A stretch of 64,000 nt of DNA from Sporodiniella umbellata (Eukaryota > Mucoromycota > Mucoromycetes > Mucorales > Rhizopodaceae): the NCBI GenBank assembly GCA_025677835.1, contig JAIXMR010000043.1:1-64000 (forward strand). The letters are read 5' to 3'. Of the stretch, positions 47,072 through 60,451 are shown in pieces. Both the position numbers and the translations under genes were made by a program. The notes beneath the pieces are model-generated. The model had not been told where the DNA came from. It did no database searches and saw nothing but the letters and a program-made list of their open reading frames with translations. How positions within the stretch are numbered: position 1 is the first letter of the stretch; every line of letters starts with the position of its first letter.

Positions 47072-49374
47072 TTATAAATTGTTTTCGTTAATATGTTCTA
47101 AAGCCATTTCCATGGAATCCAACCACCCATTTAGATCACTAAGTGTTGTCCAAATGGCGTCGTAAAACTGCTGTTGAGATTGTATACCATCAAGCTCGAG
47201 TGGCTTGATTATGGGCACTGTGTCCGTATTTGACTTTTCAGTAAAGCATGAATGCTTTTCTTTGTATACAGGAAGCACACCCTACATTGAAAATTGTCAA
47301 TAATATATTTGGCATTTTTTGTTTTTGTATTACCTTTTCTGTATTGTCTGCACTAATACTTCTTTTATGGGATTCTGTTATTTTTACCTGGTTTGATTGT
47401 GTTGGGTCAGTCGTTTTCTTTATATCCTCCTCAGGTGGTCGAAGAGTCATAGCTGATCGTACGCGTCGCGCAAACGGGACTTCTTTACGGAGATGCGAAA
47501 TTGGCGTGTCGTAATCCGAGCTTTGCTCAGAGTGAGACCGTGCGCGTAAAGGTTTTCCGGTTTCGCTTGACCCAGTTCTGGTCATAGGAGTCAGTTTGGA
47601 TATGGGTGAATTAAGTAGGTTACGAGAAGGCTTGGCCTGTTTCACTTCATTTGGGCTTTTAGTTTGAATAGCAGCTACAGGTGGCTGAGGTGAAAGAAAA
47701 GGACGGGAAGGAGAGGCAAGCATCGGTTTAGGCGGCTCTAGACTCTGTAATACAGGCGAGAGTATAGTGGCCTCGGGAGAAGCTAAACAGCTAGTGGGTG
47801 CAAGCTGGTCTAACTGTTCGGAATTTAAAAACATACGCGCCAATGGTATTGAGTCTAGATTGCGGGTATTGGACTGCTCACATATATTTGATCTATCAAC
47901 ATTAAGCGGGCTTTTGGACTTATTATCTTTAACAGTCTATTCATACTATTAGCAACTTCTTTTTTTTTTTTCGGTTGAATATGCTTTACATCAAACTCCC
48001 ATTCATAATCATCTATATTTTCGAATTCTATATCGTCATCACTATAGAGTTTATGTCAATTTAAACTTCGCTCTCTATTTCATCTCAAGATACCTTTCAC
48101 TTATATCGTTGGATATAATGCTTGATCTTTTTGTAGTCCCATTCTCTTTTTTCCACCCATCATACCGAGCAATTAAGTCTCTAAGTGCTGATCTTGGTAT
48201 TTTGTTTACACTTTTGATGAACTTGGACTTTAGTAGCTCGTCTGCATTCAGTCTCTATTATTTATATATATTGAGTTCTAATTTCGCAGCCCTATATTCC
48301 CCCTTTTTTTTACGTTTGTTATTGAATATGCTTTACTTCGTTAGGATTTTCGGCTAAACATAAGTCTACAAACTCTTTTGCTGCAGACGAATAAGTATCT
48401 GGTAGCTTGGGCGGTATTGTTTTTGGTATAATCGATATTGCACGCATAGGTTCTACGTTAGCTAAAGGTGGATTTCCTGTTGCCATTTCATACACTGTAA
48501 TACCCAATGACCAGATATCTGCCTACTCTCATGTATACCTTTTAACAACACTGACTTATTATAGGTTTCTTCCTCTTCTTTTTTCTCACCTTGTAATTGT
48601 ATGATGTTCCATCTCTAATCACTTCAGGTGCCATCCAATAACTAAAAGATTAGTGAGATAGTTTGCTCCTTCGAGTTAATGTATATGCACATTGAAGCTT
48701 ACGGTGTTCCTACGAATGTACTTTGTCTAAAGGAGTTGGAAGCAGCTACACCAAAATCGCACAACTGGACATTCCCTTCTGCAGTAAGTAATACATTTGC
48801 AGCTATTTGATAGTCAGTATTAATCTGAGAATATATTGTATGGTACCCTTTATATCTCTATGTATAATCTGATTTTTATGCAAATAGGATAAAGCTAGTA
48901 ACAATTCTCGAACAATTATAGCAATGTGTTTTTCTTCAACGGTTCCCGCTTTCATCTATAAAAAAACGAGTTGAGTCTGCTTCTCTTTATGTACATACGT
49001 ATATATGTATGGATAGATCGTACTATTGTTCTGACACTGCCGCCTGCAGCATATTCCATTATAATCCAAAGTTTTGTTCTTACTAATACACTACCATAGT
49101 AAGGAGTTATATTTTGCGAACGAGCGTGAGTCAGTTGGGATAACAAACTGATCTCTTTTTGAATGTCATCTACATCGTCTTCTTCAGTATCTAAATTCAG
49201 TACTTTGATGGCGATTTCTTTATTAGTTTGTGTATTGATTCTATTATGAGAAGTATCTAAGTAAAACATGTTACCTTCTCTTCTGTTATTTTACCCTTTA
49301 TACACTGAGCCGTAGGCCCCTTTTCCTACTTTTTTTATTTTTTTGTAAATCAATGGTACTGAGTTGAAAGACAT
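47072..49374 (-). CDS. STE20-family GCK/MST-type protein kinase (Nak1/MST-1-like)
   Basis: Ten exons on the minus strand (49295-49374, 49024-49240, 48847-48955, 48703-48802, 48590-48641, 48337-48522, 48094-48254, 47990-48041, 47334-47936, 47072-47281) give 589 residues. The kinase domain is N-terminal: GKGAYGSVYKG, the Lys of AIKVLNLDTEEDD, IIMEYAAGGS, IHRDIKAANVLL, DFGVAA, STFVGTPYWMAPEVI and ADIWSLGITVYEMATG. DYEWEFDTVK follows, then a Pro/Ser-rich linker and a short C-terminal helix (FYDAIWTTLSDLNGWLDSM). The GTPYWMAPEV loop and LDTEEDD match the germinal-centre kinase group that acts in MOR/septation-type polarity networks in fungi. No C-terminal CRIB is seen, so it is not a PAK. Confidence 0.92.
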
Positions 49375-51210
49375 GTCCAAAAATAAAAGAAAGAAAGATG
49401 ATAGAAAATTGAGGGGAGCGCACTCTCTATAGTTTAATTTCATCATCAGCATATAACTTTTGGGTCACTTTGCTTTGCTATAAAAGTGTATTGAATGATA
49501 GTACAAAGCTTACCAAGCAGCTTTTAAAGACAAAAAAGACTAAAACGACAACGTCTATGTTTTCTAAAAAGTATAAAATATACTCTTAGCAGCTCAATTT
49601 GGTTTTTGTGAACGAGCTCAATTTGGAGTTCTTTTTAACGATGCCGATAGACTTCTCATGGCGGAACTGTTTATCAAAACGCAAATGAAGTACAGCTATA
49701 TTTGGAGTTTCATGACACCTAGCCAATATCTCTGAAAGAAGACGTCAGTGGAGTCTAAAATTACACCTTTTTGTTTTTTTTGTGTCCCCTGAGGTTTTGT
49801 TCATACAGGGCTTACATCATTGCCTATTTTCCTTTGTGCACAAAAAAAAACCACTTTAACATACAAAGCCATAGTAAAAACTTTCTAAATAGGGATTAAT
49901 CTAATGCGTTTTGAAACAAGCTGTGATAAAGCGCTTGTGCTCGGTTTAAGCTTCTACTGTGAGTAGTCAAGGTCTTCATCGAACAAAAAAGTTTTATTGT
50001 ATACAAACCTTGACCTTTTCAAACAGCGTCATAAAACATAATGCTTCCTGACTTTTCAAAATAAAACTGTTATAATAAAGTGTCAAAGTCAATATTCCGA
50101 AATTAGATAACAGTATGACCAGCAGCTATACATCGTTTTAAAAAGCGAGAGTTACTACAATGCGCGCACAGATCAGGCTGGAAAACCAAAAAACTATAAC
50201 GGTTCTAAACCATCAAGTTATGGTTTCAAAAGTCTAATCTTTCAACTTTTAGTCAGCCGCTTGATTTGATGGATTGATAAATACAAACTTTATAATAATA
50301 ATAACAACAATAAACCCTGACACTTTGGAATCAAGCAATGCGCGCAATTTTGCACACACCGAGATTTTTGTTTGTTTTGGTGTTGTATGATACGTGGTTT
50401 TAATACAGCTCGCGATTCAGGTTTTATGGTTAAAGTATCAAAATAGTTGAAGTGATTTTGCACCTTTGACAAATTTTTAAAGCAAAGTCTAGCTCCATTT
50501 CGTTTTAAATTTGTTTTTTTAAGAGGCTTCTTAGCCAGCTGCTATTGATGTAAACAGCGTTCAAACTCGAGTGCTATGTTTTTGTTTTTCAGACAATGAA
50601 AAACAAAATCGCGGCAATCATAAAGTTTGATAGTAGCTGTAATGTATTGCATATTGGCTAATCAGTTTTTGTATTTTTACGTTTTTAAACACCCTTTTTG
50701 CTTTTGAAAAAACCCTTTATGCTCAATAATGACGATAGTAACGAAAACTGAGTTGTTACACGTTTCCGTATCACGTAACAATAATAAAAACAACTACTTT
50801 TTTTCAGCCGGCAAGCTTCATGGGGTTATATTTACATACTTCTATAGTTTATCCTCTCTGTTCCCGCTCTCAACAGACTGCTACACACTACAAATAGTAC
50901 AGCTGAAAGTTAATAAGGTGATACCAACTTTCTGTTTATATAGTGTTTTATCAGTGCCAAAGAATTGTCAAAATCATTGAGCCTGGATTTTTTTTTGAAG
51001 AAAAATCGCTTAAGTAACCGTACTGTGAGTTTTTTTATGTGGTTTTTTTTTGTCTCACATTCCAAGGGCTCAAAAATAAAATAAAAAAAAAGGCATAATC
51101 CTGGCCAATGAAAAATATGGGGGCTACGTATATGTGGCTTTTTTTAATATTGGGAGCAACATTTTTTTTACAACTCCTTTTTGTTTTTTCTTTGTACTAT
51201 TTTTATTATA
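49375..51210. other. AT-rich gene-free spacer
   Basis: Between the divergently oriented kinase and RS/RRM gene starts. No coding frame with homology and no RNA gene recognised. Short A/T runs only; the last 80 nt are T-rich and probably the promoter of the RRM gene. Confidence 0.5.
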
Positions 51211-51680
51211 ATGAGTGAATTATCACCTTCAAGCAACATGATGGATGATTACGCACCACCTAGCAGTGGAGCTCCTCCCTCTTCATCTTCATCTGTTGGA
51301 CGTCGTGGTCGCTCCCCAGGTCGTGAACGTTCTCTGTCCCCTCGCCGCCGTTCTCCTTCTGGCGGTCGATACTATGACGAAAGACGTTCCTACCGCGACG
51401 ATGATAGATATCAAAGAGACCGTTACGACTATCCTCGTCGTGACTATTACCAAAGAGACTACGATCACCGAGACCGTTATGATCGATACGATCATCGATA
51501 CGACCATAGGGACCGATACGAACGCTACGACGATCGAAGAGGAGGTGGAAGATATCCTCCCAAGTCAAGACAAAGAAGACCTGTTGATAGAGGCTCAGAG
51601 CAAGAAAGAAAAAACTCTACAACTATCTATGCTGGAAACCTCCCCTACGACTTTGTTGAACGCGATGTAAGTAGCTTTTT

Positions 51681-51714
<34 letters not shown>

Positions 51715-52272
51715 CCCCACCCTAGTAACTAATGCGATCTTTCAGGTTCTCACCATGTTTGAACGTTACGGTCATCTCAAGTCAGTTACTGTTCCTATGG
51801 ACACTGTGACTAATAAAAACAAAGGGTAAGTACGAAAAGAAAAGAATTGCTTTGGCAAAAACTAATTAGCTTACTACAGCTTTGCCTTTGTTGAATTCGA
51901 ACAACGTCATGAAGCAGAAGATGCCTTCAACAAGTTTGATGGATTCAGTGTTGAAGGCCGTCGCTTGAGACTTGATTGGTAAAAAAAGAAAAGACGAGAA
52001 GAGTAAACTATGATATGGGTAGTAGTTCTAAATCAATTTTTTGCAGGGATATTGGACTCTCAAAGAAAGAACAACACCGTCCTAGACGTTCACAAAACGG
52101 ATCACCCTCATTGGATGATCGTGACAGAGGAATGGCTGATCCCTGTGAGTAGAAAAATGTATTTCAATTATCAGTATATAATTGACTTTTTATAGATGCT
52201 GCTCCCCCTCCCCCTCCCCCTATGGAATCCCGTGGCTACAGACGCGATTCACCTGAACCCTATCGCCGTTAA
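51211..52272 (+). CDS. RS/DRY-rich single-RRM RNA-binding protein (SR-like)
   Basis: Exons 51211-51666, 51746-51825, 51880-51978, 52047-52144 and 52196-52272 give 269 residues. The N-terminus has Ser/Arg runs (GRSPGRERSLSPRRRSPSG), followed by a low-complexity block of DRYDR/DHRYDH type (about 60-120). One RRM follows (about 138-212), with RNP2 IYAGNL and RNP1 KGFAFVEF across intron 2. A short basic, Pro-rich tail ends SPEPYRR. This is the design of splicing-related SR-like proteins; the exact orthologue is not recognised. Intron 1 has about 31 consecutive A's near the donor. The repetitive block also leaves long antisense open frames, which are shadows. Confidence 0.85.
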
Positions 52273-52574
52273 GAGAGAAACAGTGAGGTGTAGAGCTTTT
52301 GGCTGTTGGTTTTTATCTTCTTTTAAAACTTTTTTCCCATTGCTTTTTATAAAAATAACGCGCGTCGATCTTTTATAAAAAAAATTTCATTGACGAATTT
52401 GGAACATAAGCGGATAACCTACAGCGTAGATTCTCTTTGCGTTGATCATTGAAACAGCTTTTGTTTGAACACCTATTTTATTTTGAGCAGAGAGTGTTTG
52501 AAGAGTGTATATTATTTTGTTGGTTTTTTTGGGTAAGTATTAACTGTTTATTTATTTATTTGATTAAAAGCTGT
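52273..52574. other. Convergent 3' spacer
   Basis: Holds the 3' ends of the RRM gene (+) and the TMX-like gene (-). AT-rich, no other feature seen. Confidence 0.5.
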
Positions 52575-53293
52575 TTACTGTGTCTTTTTCTTTTCTGTAT
52601 TTTTCAATTTATCATAAATGAAAGGCAAACAAAGCACAAGAACCAAAAACCCTGACAGGCCTCCAATAAGTGTCCATGGGCTTGAAAACGTGGATGCTTT
52701 TTTGACAAATTTGCCCACAAACCCAAGTAATTTTCCACTATGTAAAATACGTTAGTGTTTGTCTTGTTTATGGACCTACTTACAATAGACTGAAAGGTGA
52801 AACGAGTCCAGACTTTGGACTCACCTCCTGCCATTTTTCAAGGGTAACAAAGCTTACAACATCGCTTACTGTCTTGAGAACAGGCAAAGGGCGAACTAAA
52901 AGCTGTGTCAATAAGCTTCTATATGCTTTTCTTTTTACCTTCATGGTTTTTGATGTATACTACTGTAGGTAAACGAGAAATAAGAAATCTCGCAGCTAAC
53001 CCAGGATTGGTCTCTACATTAACTACACCCACTTGAACGTTTTTGTATTCGCTCAACTGCAGCTGTCTTTCAGCTTCATAAAAAGTTGATTCAAATCGTT
53101 TGCAAAATCCACACCAGTCTGCGTAGCTATTTAAAATAAGGATAGGCGCATAAGCAGTTTTTGTTTACAAGTCAACTAGCCATTCGTTTTCTTTTTGAAC
53201 CAAAGCTGAGAAATTCTCGTCAGTCAATTCTATGACAGCTTGGCATCGTAATAAGATGCTCAAAAGCAAAATAATGCTGACGATGAATTTCAT
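52575..53293 (-). CDS. TMX-type ER membrane thioredoxin-domain protein
   Basis: Exons on the minus strand: 53169-53293, 52939-53126, 52784-52895 and 52575-52737, giving 195 residues; introns are only 42-46 nt. A signal peptide (MKFIVSIILLLSILLRCQA) is followed by the thioredoxin fold with the active site DFYADWCGFCKRF (CGFC, about residues 48-51), VNVETNPGLAARFLISRLPT (cis-Pro) and VRPLPVLK. One transmembrane helix (TLIGGLSGFLVLVLCLPFI) and a short basic tail ending KKTQ, a KKXX-type ER retrieval signal, close the protein. It likely acts in disulfide exchange in the ER. The family (TMX1-like) is clear; the orthologue is not. Divergent from SKI3 across 56 nt. Confidence 0.88.
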
Positions 53294-53349
53294 TTAATGA
53301 GAAAGCTGTCTATTTTTTTTTTTTCTTTTTTTAATTGTTTTTCTCGTCA
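53294..53349. promoter_or_regulatory. Shared 56-nt divergent promoter of the TMX-like gene and SKI3
   Basis: Only 56 nt separate the two ATGs. The stretch is a T/C-rich tract on the plus strand (T11 then T7). Both promoters must overlap here or extend into the neighbouring coding region. Confidence 0.55.
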
Positions 53350-56300
53350 ATGAATACAAAAGCCGACCTGAAAGCTGCAAGAGAAGCCATTGGTGGCAAA
53401 AAATTTAGTGATGCTGTCAAAGCTTGTAAACGGGTTTTGCTTTGGGAAGGCGAAAACTACAATGCGTAAAGATTTACTAAATGCATATAAAATTCAAATT
53501 CTGAGTACTGATTGATAGGTGGGTTTTCCTTGGGGTAGCCTATACTGGATTGGAAGAGGATCAAGAAGCTGAAGAAGCATACAAGCGAGCGATTGAAATT
53601 AATTCAGAAAACATGCTGGGCTGGCAAGGCCTTATCAGCTTCTACGAAAAACGACAAAAGGTTACTGAGTTGGCAAAAATTCTGGAAGATTTAATACCAC
53701 GAGCTGTTAAAAGGTAATGACAACAGGTGAATAACAAGCTAAACCGGTTTACAGTGGCGATGGAGCAAAGCTCGCAGAGTATTTAAAAAAATTAGCAACA
53801 ATATACAAAACAGAGCAACCCGAAAAACATTTGGAATTGTTAAAACAGTTTTTATCCGATAGCGACTATTATGACTTAATCAAAGACCAGCCAGATCTAC
53901 CATCGCAACTAGATATATGGGGTTTGATTATAGATAAACTAGAGGCAGAGCAAAAGCAAAGTATTGAGGCAGAGACAGCTTCGAGACGTTTTAGAGTAAA
54001 CGGAGGAACACCGGCACAAATTTTAGAAGGTGTGGAAGCAGAAGTCTTTGGCGTATCTAAACTGGGGTTGATGTACAGAAAGGTCCTAGACTTGATACCT
54101 GAAAGCGACGCTGAACAAAGAAAAGTATGGAAATTCAAGCTACTTGAATTCAACGTAAAAAGAATTGCTGGAGTAAAGGAAAAGTTTGAGCTTTATACAC
54201 AAATAATGGATTCAGCTAGAGAGTTAGTTTCTGTTGACAGTCCTTTACCACTTGAACTGCTAATCGAGTTTGCCGATGTTCGCTCCCCAGGTAAATTAAA
54301 CCCTCGAGGTTACTTTACTTACATCTAACTCTAGAATACTACAACTGGGATTTGCTTGAGGAGCTAATATCACGATTTCCTGACAGCAGTTTAGCAAAAC
54401 TGGGCAGAGGATATAGATTGAGCAAGAAGGGAGATATTGATCAAGCGTTCGATTTACTAAGTGTAAATGGATTATTAATAAAAAATTCACTGATAAGTCT
54501 ATATAGGAAGGAATGGAAGGAAAGCCATATTGCCTGTTCGGTTACCAGTGCTTAAATTTGATATATTACGACGCTAAGGAATTTGAGACTGGCTTAGAGT
54601 ATGCAACCAAAGGAAAAGATGTAGTAAAAAAAATCAAAGCAGAATGGGGGGTCCCTCTTGAAAAGTAAATAGTCATATGCTGTAAATTACTTTTATTCAC
54701 TCTTTTACAGCGTTCTGCTTTCAATGGAGCTATACATGGGACATTTCTATCGGCTTATGAATATAAAATATCAAATGGATGCTACAGCGATTTATAAATC
54801 TATCCTTCAGCGCCACCCTGAAGAGGCAGGTGCTCTTGAAGGCTATGCTCTTATACTTTTAGAGGAGAAGCGTTTAGATGAGGCCTTTAGAATGTTCGAA
54901 AAAGTCCGCACATTAAGCCCTACAAACCATGCAGTCATTGCTGAATTAGGCTGGATTTATTGCGAAAAACAAAAGTATGAGGATGCCATCGAACTTACTA
55001 CAAACGCTCTTGAAGTAGCAAATGAAGAGATTCCCGACTATTACTATCGTTTGGGTCGTATTTACTGGGCAATGCAAGGTAATCAATTTAATTTGAATAT
55101 TTGCAAGCTAAGAATATACAAAGACTTTGATAGTTCCTTTAAGTATTTTTTGAAAACCATCAAATTAGACCATTTTTTTTCTCGAGGCTTTACATATTTG
55201 GGTCACTACTATCGCGAAGTTGTTTTGGATCACTCTCGTGCTAAAAAGTGCTATCAAAAAGCCTATGTACTCGACCCTTTAGATACGGAGGCCGCTTTAC
55301 ACTTATCTGACTACTATGTTTTAGATGGTGAGAATGAAGATGCAGTAAATGTATTTAAACATGTGACTGAAACCAGCCCTAAAACATCTTGGGCTTGGAG
55401 ACGTATGGGATACTTCAATTTGGTAAAATATAAGCTTTGGTTATATATGCTCTAACGAGTCTTTAGAAAGCAAAGGTCTATAATGAATCAATCACATGTT
55501 TCCAAAAGGCGCTCCGTGTAAACACCAGCGACATATCTTGCTGGGAAGGCCTGGCAGAAGCATATTCACGAGCAGGGAGATTTGTAGCTGCACTTAAGGG
55601 CTTTGAGCGTGCTATACAACTTAACCCCAAATCCGTTCACGCAAATAGTGAAAGAGCTAGTGTACAACAAAAAACTGGTGCATTAGATGAGGCCATTGCT
55701 GGATTTAAACATACCCTGGCTCTTTCTGAAGAACAAGGCAAACCTAACTATATCCCGGCCTTAACTGGACTGGTTGAAACATATCTAGAGCATGCTAAAG
55801 AAGACTTTAGTCTAGGTTTCTTTGGTCGTGCTGGCGATAGATGTAATGATGCTTTAAAAACTTGTTTAGTTGCTCTGCGTCAGGATATATCCTTGACCAT
55901 AGTCTGGAAGCTAGTGGGTGATACTTGTTGCTTTTTTAGACAGATTCCAAGCTATGCACATTTATGTGACTATGTGAGCCTTCGACAAATAATGAAACTT
56001 ACTACAGACCCTCATGGTGTCATTCAATTGAAGCCAGATACCTCCAGCCATTGGGTGAATGAACTTTTGGCAACTGAGGAAATGAGCGACATGTCGCTTT
56101 CTCCCAAAGCAACCTTAGATGTTCTTCTCTCTTGTGCTACCTTTGCTTACAAGCAGGCTATTGTTGTTTGCAAAAATCATCCCGTCGTTTCTCCTGCTCT
56201 TTGGCATGATATGGCTATAGCATACTACTATCTAAGTATTAACAAGAATAATGAACTCGATATAGCTATCAATTGTGTTAAGGTGGCTTTAACTATGAGT

Positions 56301-57759
56301 CAACCTCAATATCTCTATTGGAACACATTAGGCGTAATTGCAATGACTGCAGAGCAGTACAAACTATCACAACATGCGTTTATCAAAGCCATGGAATATA
56401 ATGACAAAAGCGCAATAGCCTGGACAAATTACGGGTTCTTGAGCTTGTCTCTTAAAGACTATGAACTCGCTAACCAGGCTTTCAGTATGGCGCACTCATT
56501 AGATCCAGAGTGGATTTCTGCTTGGGTAGGACAGGCTTATGTGACTAGATTATGGGGGGATGACGCTACGGCCATTTTCGAGCATGCTTTTGAATCAAGC
56601 AATGGATCTTCTGTGAGCGAAAAAATACACATACACACACATTTCTAACCCTTTTTGTATAAGTTGGATGCTAGTTATGGGTTTGCAGAAGCAGCATATC
56701 GCAAGTCAACTACAAATAGTATAATAGCCCCGGTCTTTGCTATTGAGAAATTAACTGAACAGCGAGTTTCTGATGCCATATCATTTAATTTGCTAGGGTT
56801 GCTACTAGAAAGGCAAGGTCAACACCAACGCGCTGCCCAAGTGTTTACCTTGGCGATAAAAGCTGTGGAAACACAACTAGAAGAGAACAGTATTACTACA
56901 GAAGAAAGTCAGAGCCGACTTGATAAAATCCGAGTTAATTTAAGTCGCTGTCTTGTAGCTATAGGCGACTTTCAAGGCGGTGTTGAAAGCTATAATAATC
57001 ATCAAACACACACTGTTTATTCTCAATTAAATGCAGGGTTAGCCCACTACTTTTTGGATCAGCTACCAGAGTCATTGGCTCTTTTCGAATCAGCTTTGGG
57101 CGAAACTCAAGATGACATAATCTTGCGTCAAGATGTTGCTGTGTTACTTGCTAAGGTACTTTGGGCTCTAGGTGGTGAAGAGCAAAGAGCTGTAGCAAAG
57201 GAACAGCTATTCTCGTGTATCTCCGAAAACTCGACATACTTGCCTGCCATTTATTCTTTATGCGTTATGGGTGTTTTGGAGGATGATGAGACACTCACAT
57301 ATGCTGCCTTACAAGAGCTCATAAAGATGCCCTCTGAAGTTGCATGTAAGTCCAATTTTACCACGAACCATAGACTGAGCAATGTATATAGATAAAGCCG
57401 ACGAAGATCAACTTTCACCTTGGCTATTTTCTAAAATTTACGAAATACAAGGAGACGACGTTCGCGCCAGTCGAAGCTTCGCAAAATCCATTCACAAAAC
57501 ACCATGGTTAGCCCAATCGTGGGCTCGCTTGTCAAAGCACATGATAGAATCTAGTCAGCATGATGCCCAAACTACCGAAAGAATTACTTTAGCCTCCTTA
57601 CGTATATCCGCTGGCCAGTATGATGCCAATTTGAAGTCAGAAGCTTATCAAATGGCTGCTTTAGGCAATTCCGATCGTAAAGAAGCACGTAAACAAGCAC
57701 AAAGAGCAGTAGTTACTGCCCCTTGGAGAATCTATGCATGGAAAGCCCTTACAATATAA
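53350..57759 (+). CDS. SKI3: SKI3/TTC37, TPR scaffold of the Ski mRNA-decay complex
   Basis: The Ski complex feeds mRNA to the cytoplasmic exosome. Ten exons fit in phase (53350-53465, 53519-53713, 53755-54290, 54335-54462, 54507-54664, 54711-55078, 55124-55422, 55467-56612, 56664-57345, 57392-57759) and give 1331 residues. It is built of TPR repeats from end to end: an N-terminal TPR (LKAAREAIGGKKFSDAVKAC, then WVFLGVAYTGLEEDQEAEEA), a central set (HPEEAGALEGYALILLEEK, then AVIAELGWIYCEKQKYEDAI), and a C-terminal set (SAIAWTNYGFLSLSLKDYEL). The length is close to yeast Ski3 (about 1430). No catalytic domain is present. Introns are 41-54 nt. Confidence 0.9.
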
Positions 57760-58176
57760 AATTTTTAAGACACATCATTCCTTATAAGATTGAAATAAAG
57801 AGCTTAGCTTTTTTTTTTCTGTTGTGTAAAAATTTACACTCACTGTGGCATTAACCTGCCCTGACATCTTTAAAACAACTTTTAGTGAGGACACCATGCA
57901 AGCTCGGCACTGATTGTTATGATGTAGCTATTATCTTTCCTCCTCTTGGGGCGTTTTTGGAAAGAGGGCATGTATACGATGTACTAATCAATATTGTACT
58001 GACTTGCCTTGGTCATATCCCGGGCATAGTTAGTTCCATATGATGCTTTTGATAGTATAACTTGTTCCCTATACATTTTTAGTCCATTCCCTTTACATAA
58101 TCCTAAAGTATTGAAGTCCTGCCTAAACCAACATTGACCTATTTGTTTTTTTTTTTATTATTATTATCTATAAACT
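57760..58176. other. Convergent 3' spacer between SKI3 and the TM9 gene
   Basis: About 417 nt, AT-rich, with a T run and TTATTATTA sequence near 58147-58167. It is slightly less AT-rich near 57850-58050, but no coding frame or RNA is recognised. Confidence 0.5.
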
Positions 58177-60451
58177 TTAATCGATCTTCACGTTTTGATA
58201 TATTTTGCGAACAAATTTTGAAGCTGCTAAGTGCCCAACAAAGCCTACAGATGTACAAATGAGAAAAAAAAGTTTCGGTTACTACAATTGTCCTTACCCA
58301 GCATGCAAAACAAGCCTAGAGATAGTATGGCTGAATAGCCAAAATAAAAACTAGTTTGAAACAAACCAGTCATTCTAGTCAAAAAATTAAATACAGAACT
58401 TTTGCTGAATATGACTTACTTTGTTTTAGCCATAAAATAATATACGGCGTAAAGATAAACATAGCCTGCTGTCGAAGCGCATGTCATAAAACTCACCCAA
58501 TGCCTAAGTTCGTTTTTTTAGAAAGAAAGGTCCCAAGACGATACTAAAGCTTACCATCTGTGATCTTCAGAATTGAGGAGAAAGTATGTACTGACTATAG
58601 CAACACAAGCCGAAACGATTAGCAAGAGAATAAATACAAGCAACATGAATCCGTAAACGTAATAGATCTTGTAAGTCCAGAACGATGTAAAGATAAAGTA
58701 GATTTCAATAAAAATGGAACCAAATGGTAAAATACCACCCAAGGCTACAATCGCCATTGGCTCTGCATACAATACTTTTTCTGGAATAGGTCGGGGGATA
58801 GGATTGACTCGACAAGGAAAATCGGGCTGACTGCTCCAATTACGACCGACAAGTGTACCAAACAAAGTAAGTGGAAAACACAAGAAAATCCACAGAGCTA
58901 CAATAGACAGCAATGTAGGAAACGAAATAGCCCGAGAACTGGAGTAGTAAATAGCCAAAGTGTTTATAAGACCACAAATAAGCGAAACAGCCCCTGGCCA
59001 TAAACTTGCAGTCATGACAAATGTTTTAACCCAATCCCTTCCACCATATCTGGCATAATATTTTGCGCTACTGTATCCTGCAACGAAAGAAGTCAAGGCG
59101 TACAAAAAAACAGAAGCAGTCAAAATCGTAGCTCTTTCAGCATAAAGATCACCCACAATGGTATACAAAATAAGCACACCAGATAAAATCACCAGCTGCG
59201 AGCCAGTACCCATCAGAGCAGACATAACCATAAGTCTTGGGGGCTGTCTAAAAACATCGCCGTGCACCTGTTTCCATCCATACTCATCCCCCAAATCTCT
59301 ATCCTATTTATCAATTAGTCGATTAGGATTGTTTTTATCCAAATGCTTGTTGTTCAATTTACGAAATCAGCGAGTCCTTCTTCCCGGTCGTATCTCGTGA
59401 AGTCTTTTTTAACAGTTCTTAACAAGATTACAGATACAAGGCCTGTCAAAAACAAAACAAGCATAAACGAACTAAAAATAGAAAGCCAATGCACCTGTAA
59501 TGAATATAAAAAAAAAATCAATAATTGTTACTGAGGAAGTTTTTTTTATATACCTTATGCTCAAAGAAATCGGCTTCTAATAGACTATTAAATCGGTCTT
59601 CAAACTGGATTGAGGTCGGAACCCATTCAACCGAATAGGTAAAAGACACATCAACTGCATTTTGTACGGGTTTAAGCTCCAAAGGATCGCCATGCTTCAT
59701 TATCACAGAAATAATCTAAGGTCAAGATCAGGTTTAGATGAAACAGCCACTGGATTTTTTTTTTCTATCGTACTTGATTGTTGTTGTATTCAAATACAAA
59801 ACTTTTGTGTGTGTAGACATAGAAAGGTTTAAATCGACGATCAGTTTCTCTGTGTTGTTCTTCGTTTGGATCGTTTCCGATCACACCTGTCACTGGTAGA
59901 TCATCTGGTAAAGCCTCATTAATAACATATACAATGAAAAACATATAAAGACTACCTATAAACATAGTGTACCAATATTGGTTGTCCACAGCATAATGGA
60001 TTATCTCGATATCTTTTGATTCCCAAGTGTTTGAGCAGTGAAGTTTTTTTTCTTGGTTTTCTATTGACATTACTCAGCTGATATATCTACGCTTTCTTTT
60101 ACGCAAAAAAATATAGGCTACCTTTGAACTTAATGGGAATGCCTGAATTAACCAAGTCCATGCCCTGAAGCGCTTCCCCAAGAGTTTCATGGTGATGTTG
60201 TATTTGATCTGGGCCGTGACAAAAAGGAAGTTGAAAGTATGGATACGTTTCTTGTCTATTGTTGATAGGTCCAACTGTGTTCATCCACACAACCACTTCC
60301 TCTTTGTCTTTGTACTGTTTTTGTGAGACGCTTTACTTTATTCAAGATGTCGACTTACAATGTGGTTGTGTTCATCTGCTATGCATGTTTTGAGTAATAA
60401 CAAACTAAAAATGACCGCTAAAGTCACTTTGAATTTTGTATTGTTTGACAT
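58177..60451 (-). CDS. TM9/EMP70-family (nonaspanin) membrane protein
   Basis: Ten exons on the minus strand (60359-60451, 60122-60314, 59956-60072, 59774-59904, 59554-59715, 59363-59494, 58555-59303, 58420-58503, 58298-58374, 58177-58244) give 601 residues. A signal peptide ([20 protein letters not shown]) is followed by the luminal TM9 domain: [34 protein letters not shown] and YVYTHKSF. The membrane half starts with [16 protein letters not shown] and has about nine hydrophobic helices, including GTLVGRNW and EDHRWHWVSF. It ends in VKID, the KXD/E-type Golgi-retention motif of the family. These proteins help sort and traffic membrane cargo in Golgi and endosomes. It is convergent with SKI3. 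Confidence 0.94.

Noticed and set aside
49241..49294. Alternative kinase start inside the first intron
   Set aside because: Splicing 49240 to 49295 gives the family-typical VYKGINTQTNKEIAIK, so the in-intron frame is not coding.
51260..51568. Antisense and alternative-frame ORFs in the RRM gene
   Set aside because: They come from the repetitive Arg/Asp/Tyr codon block of the real gene.
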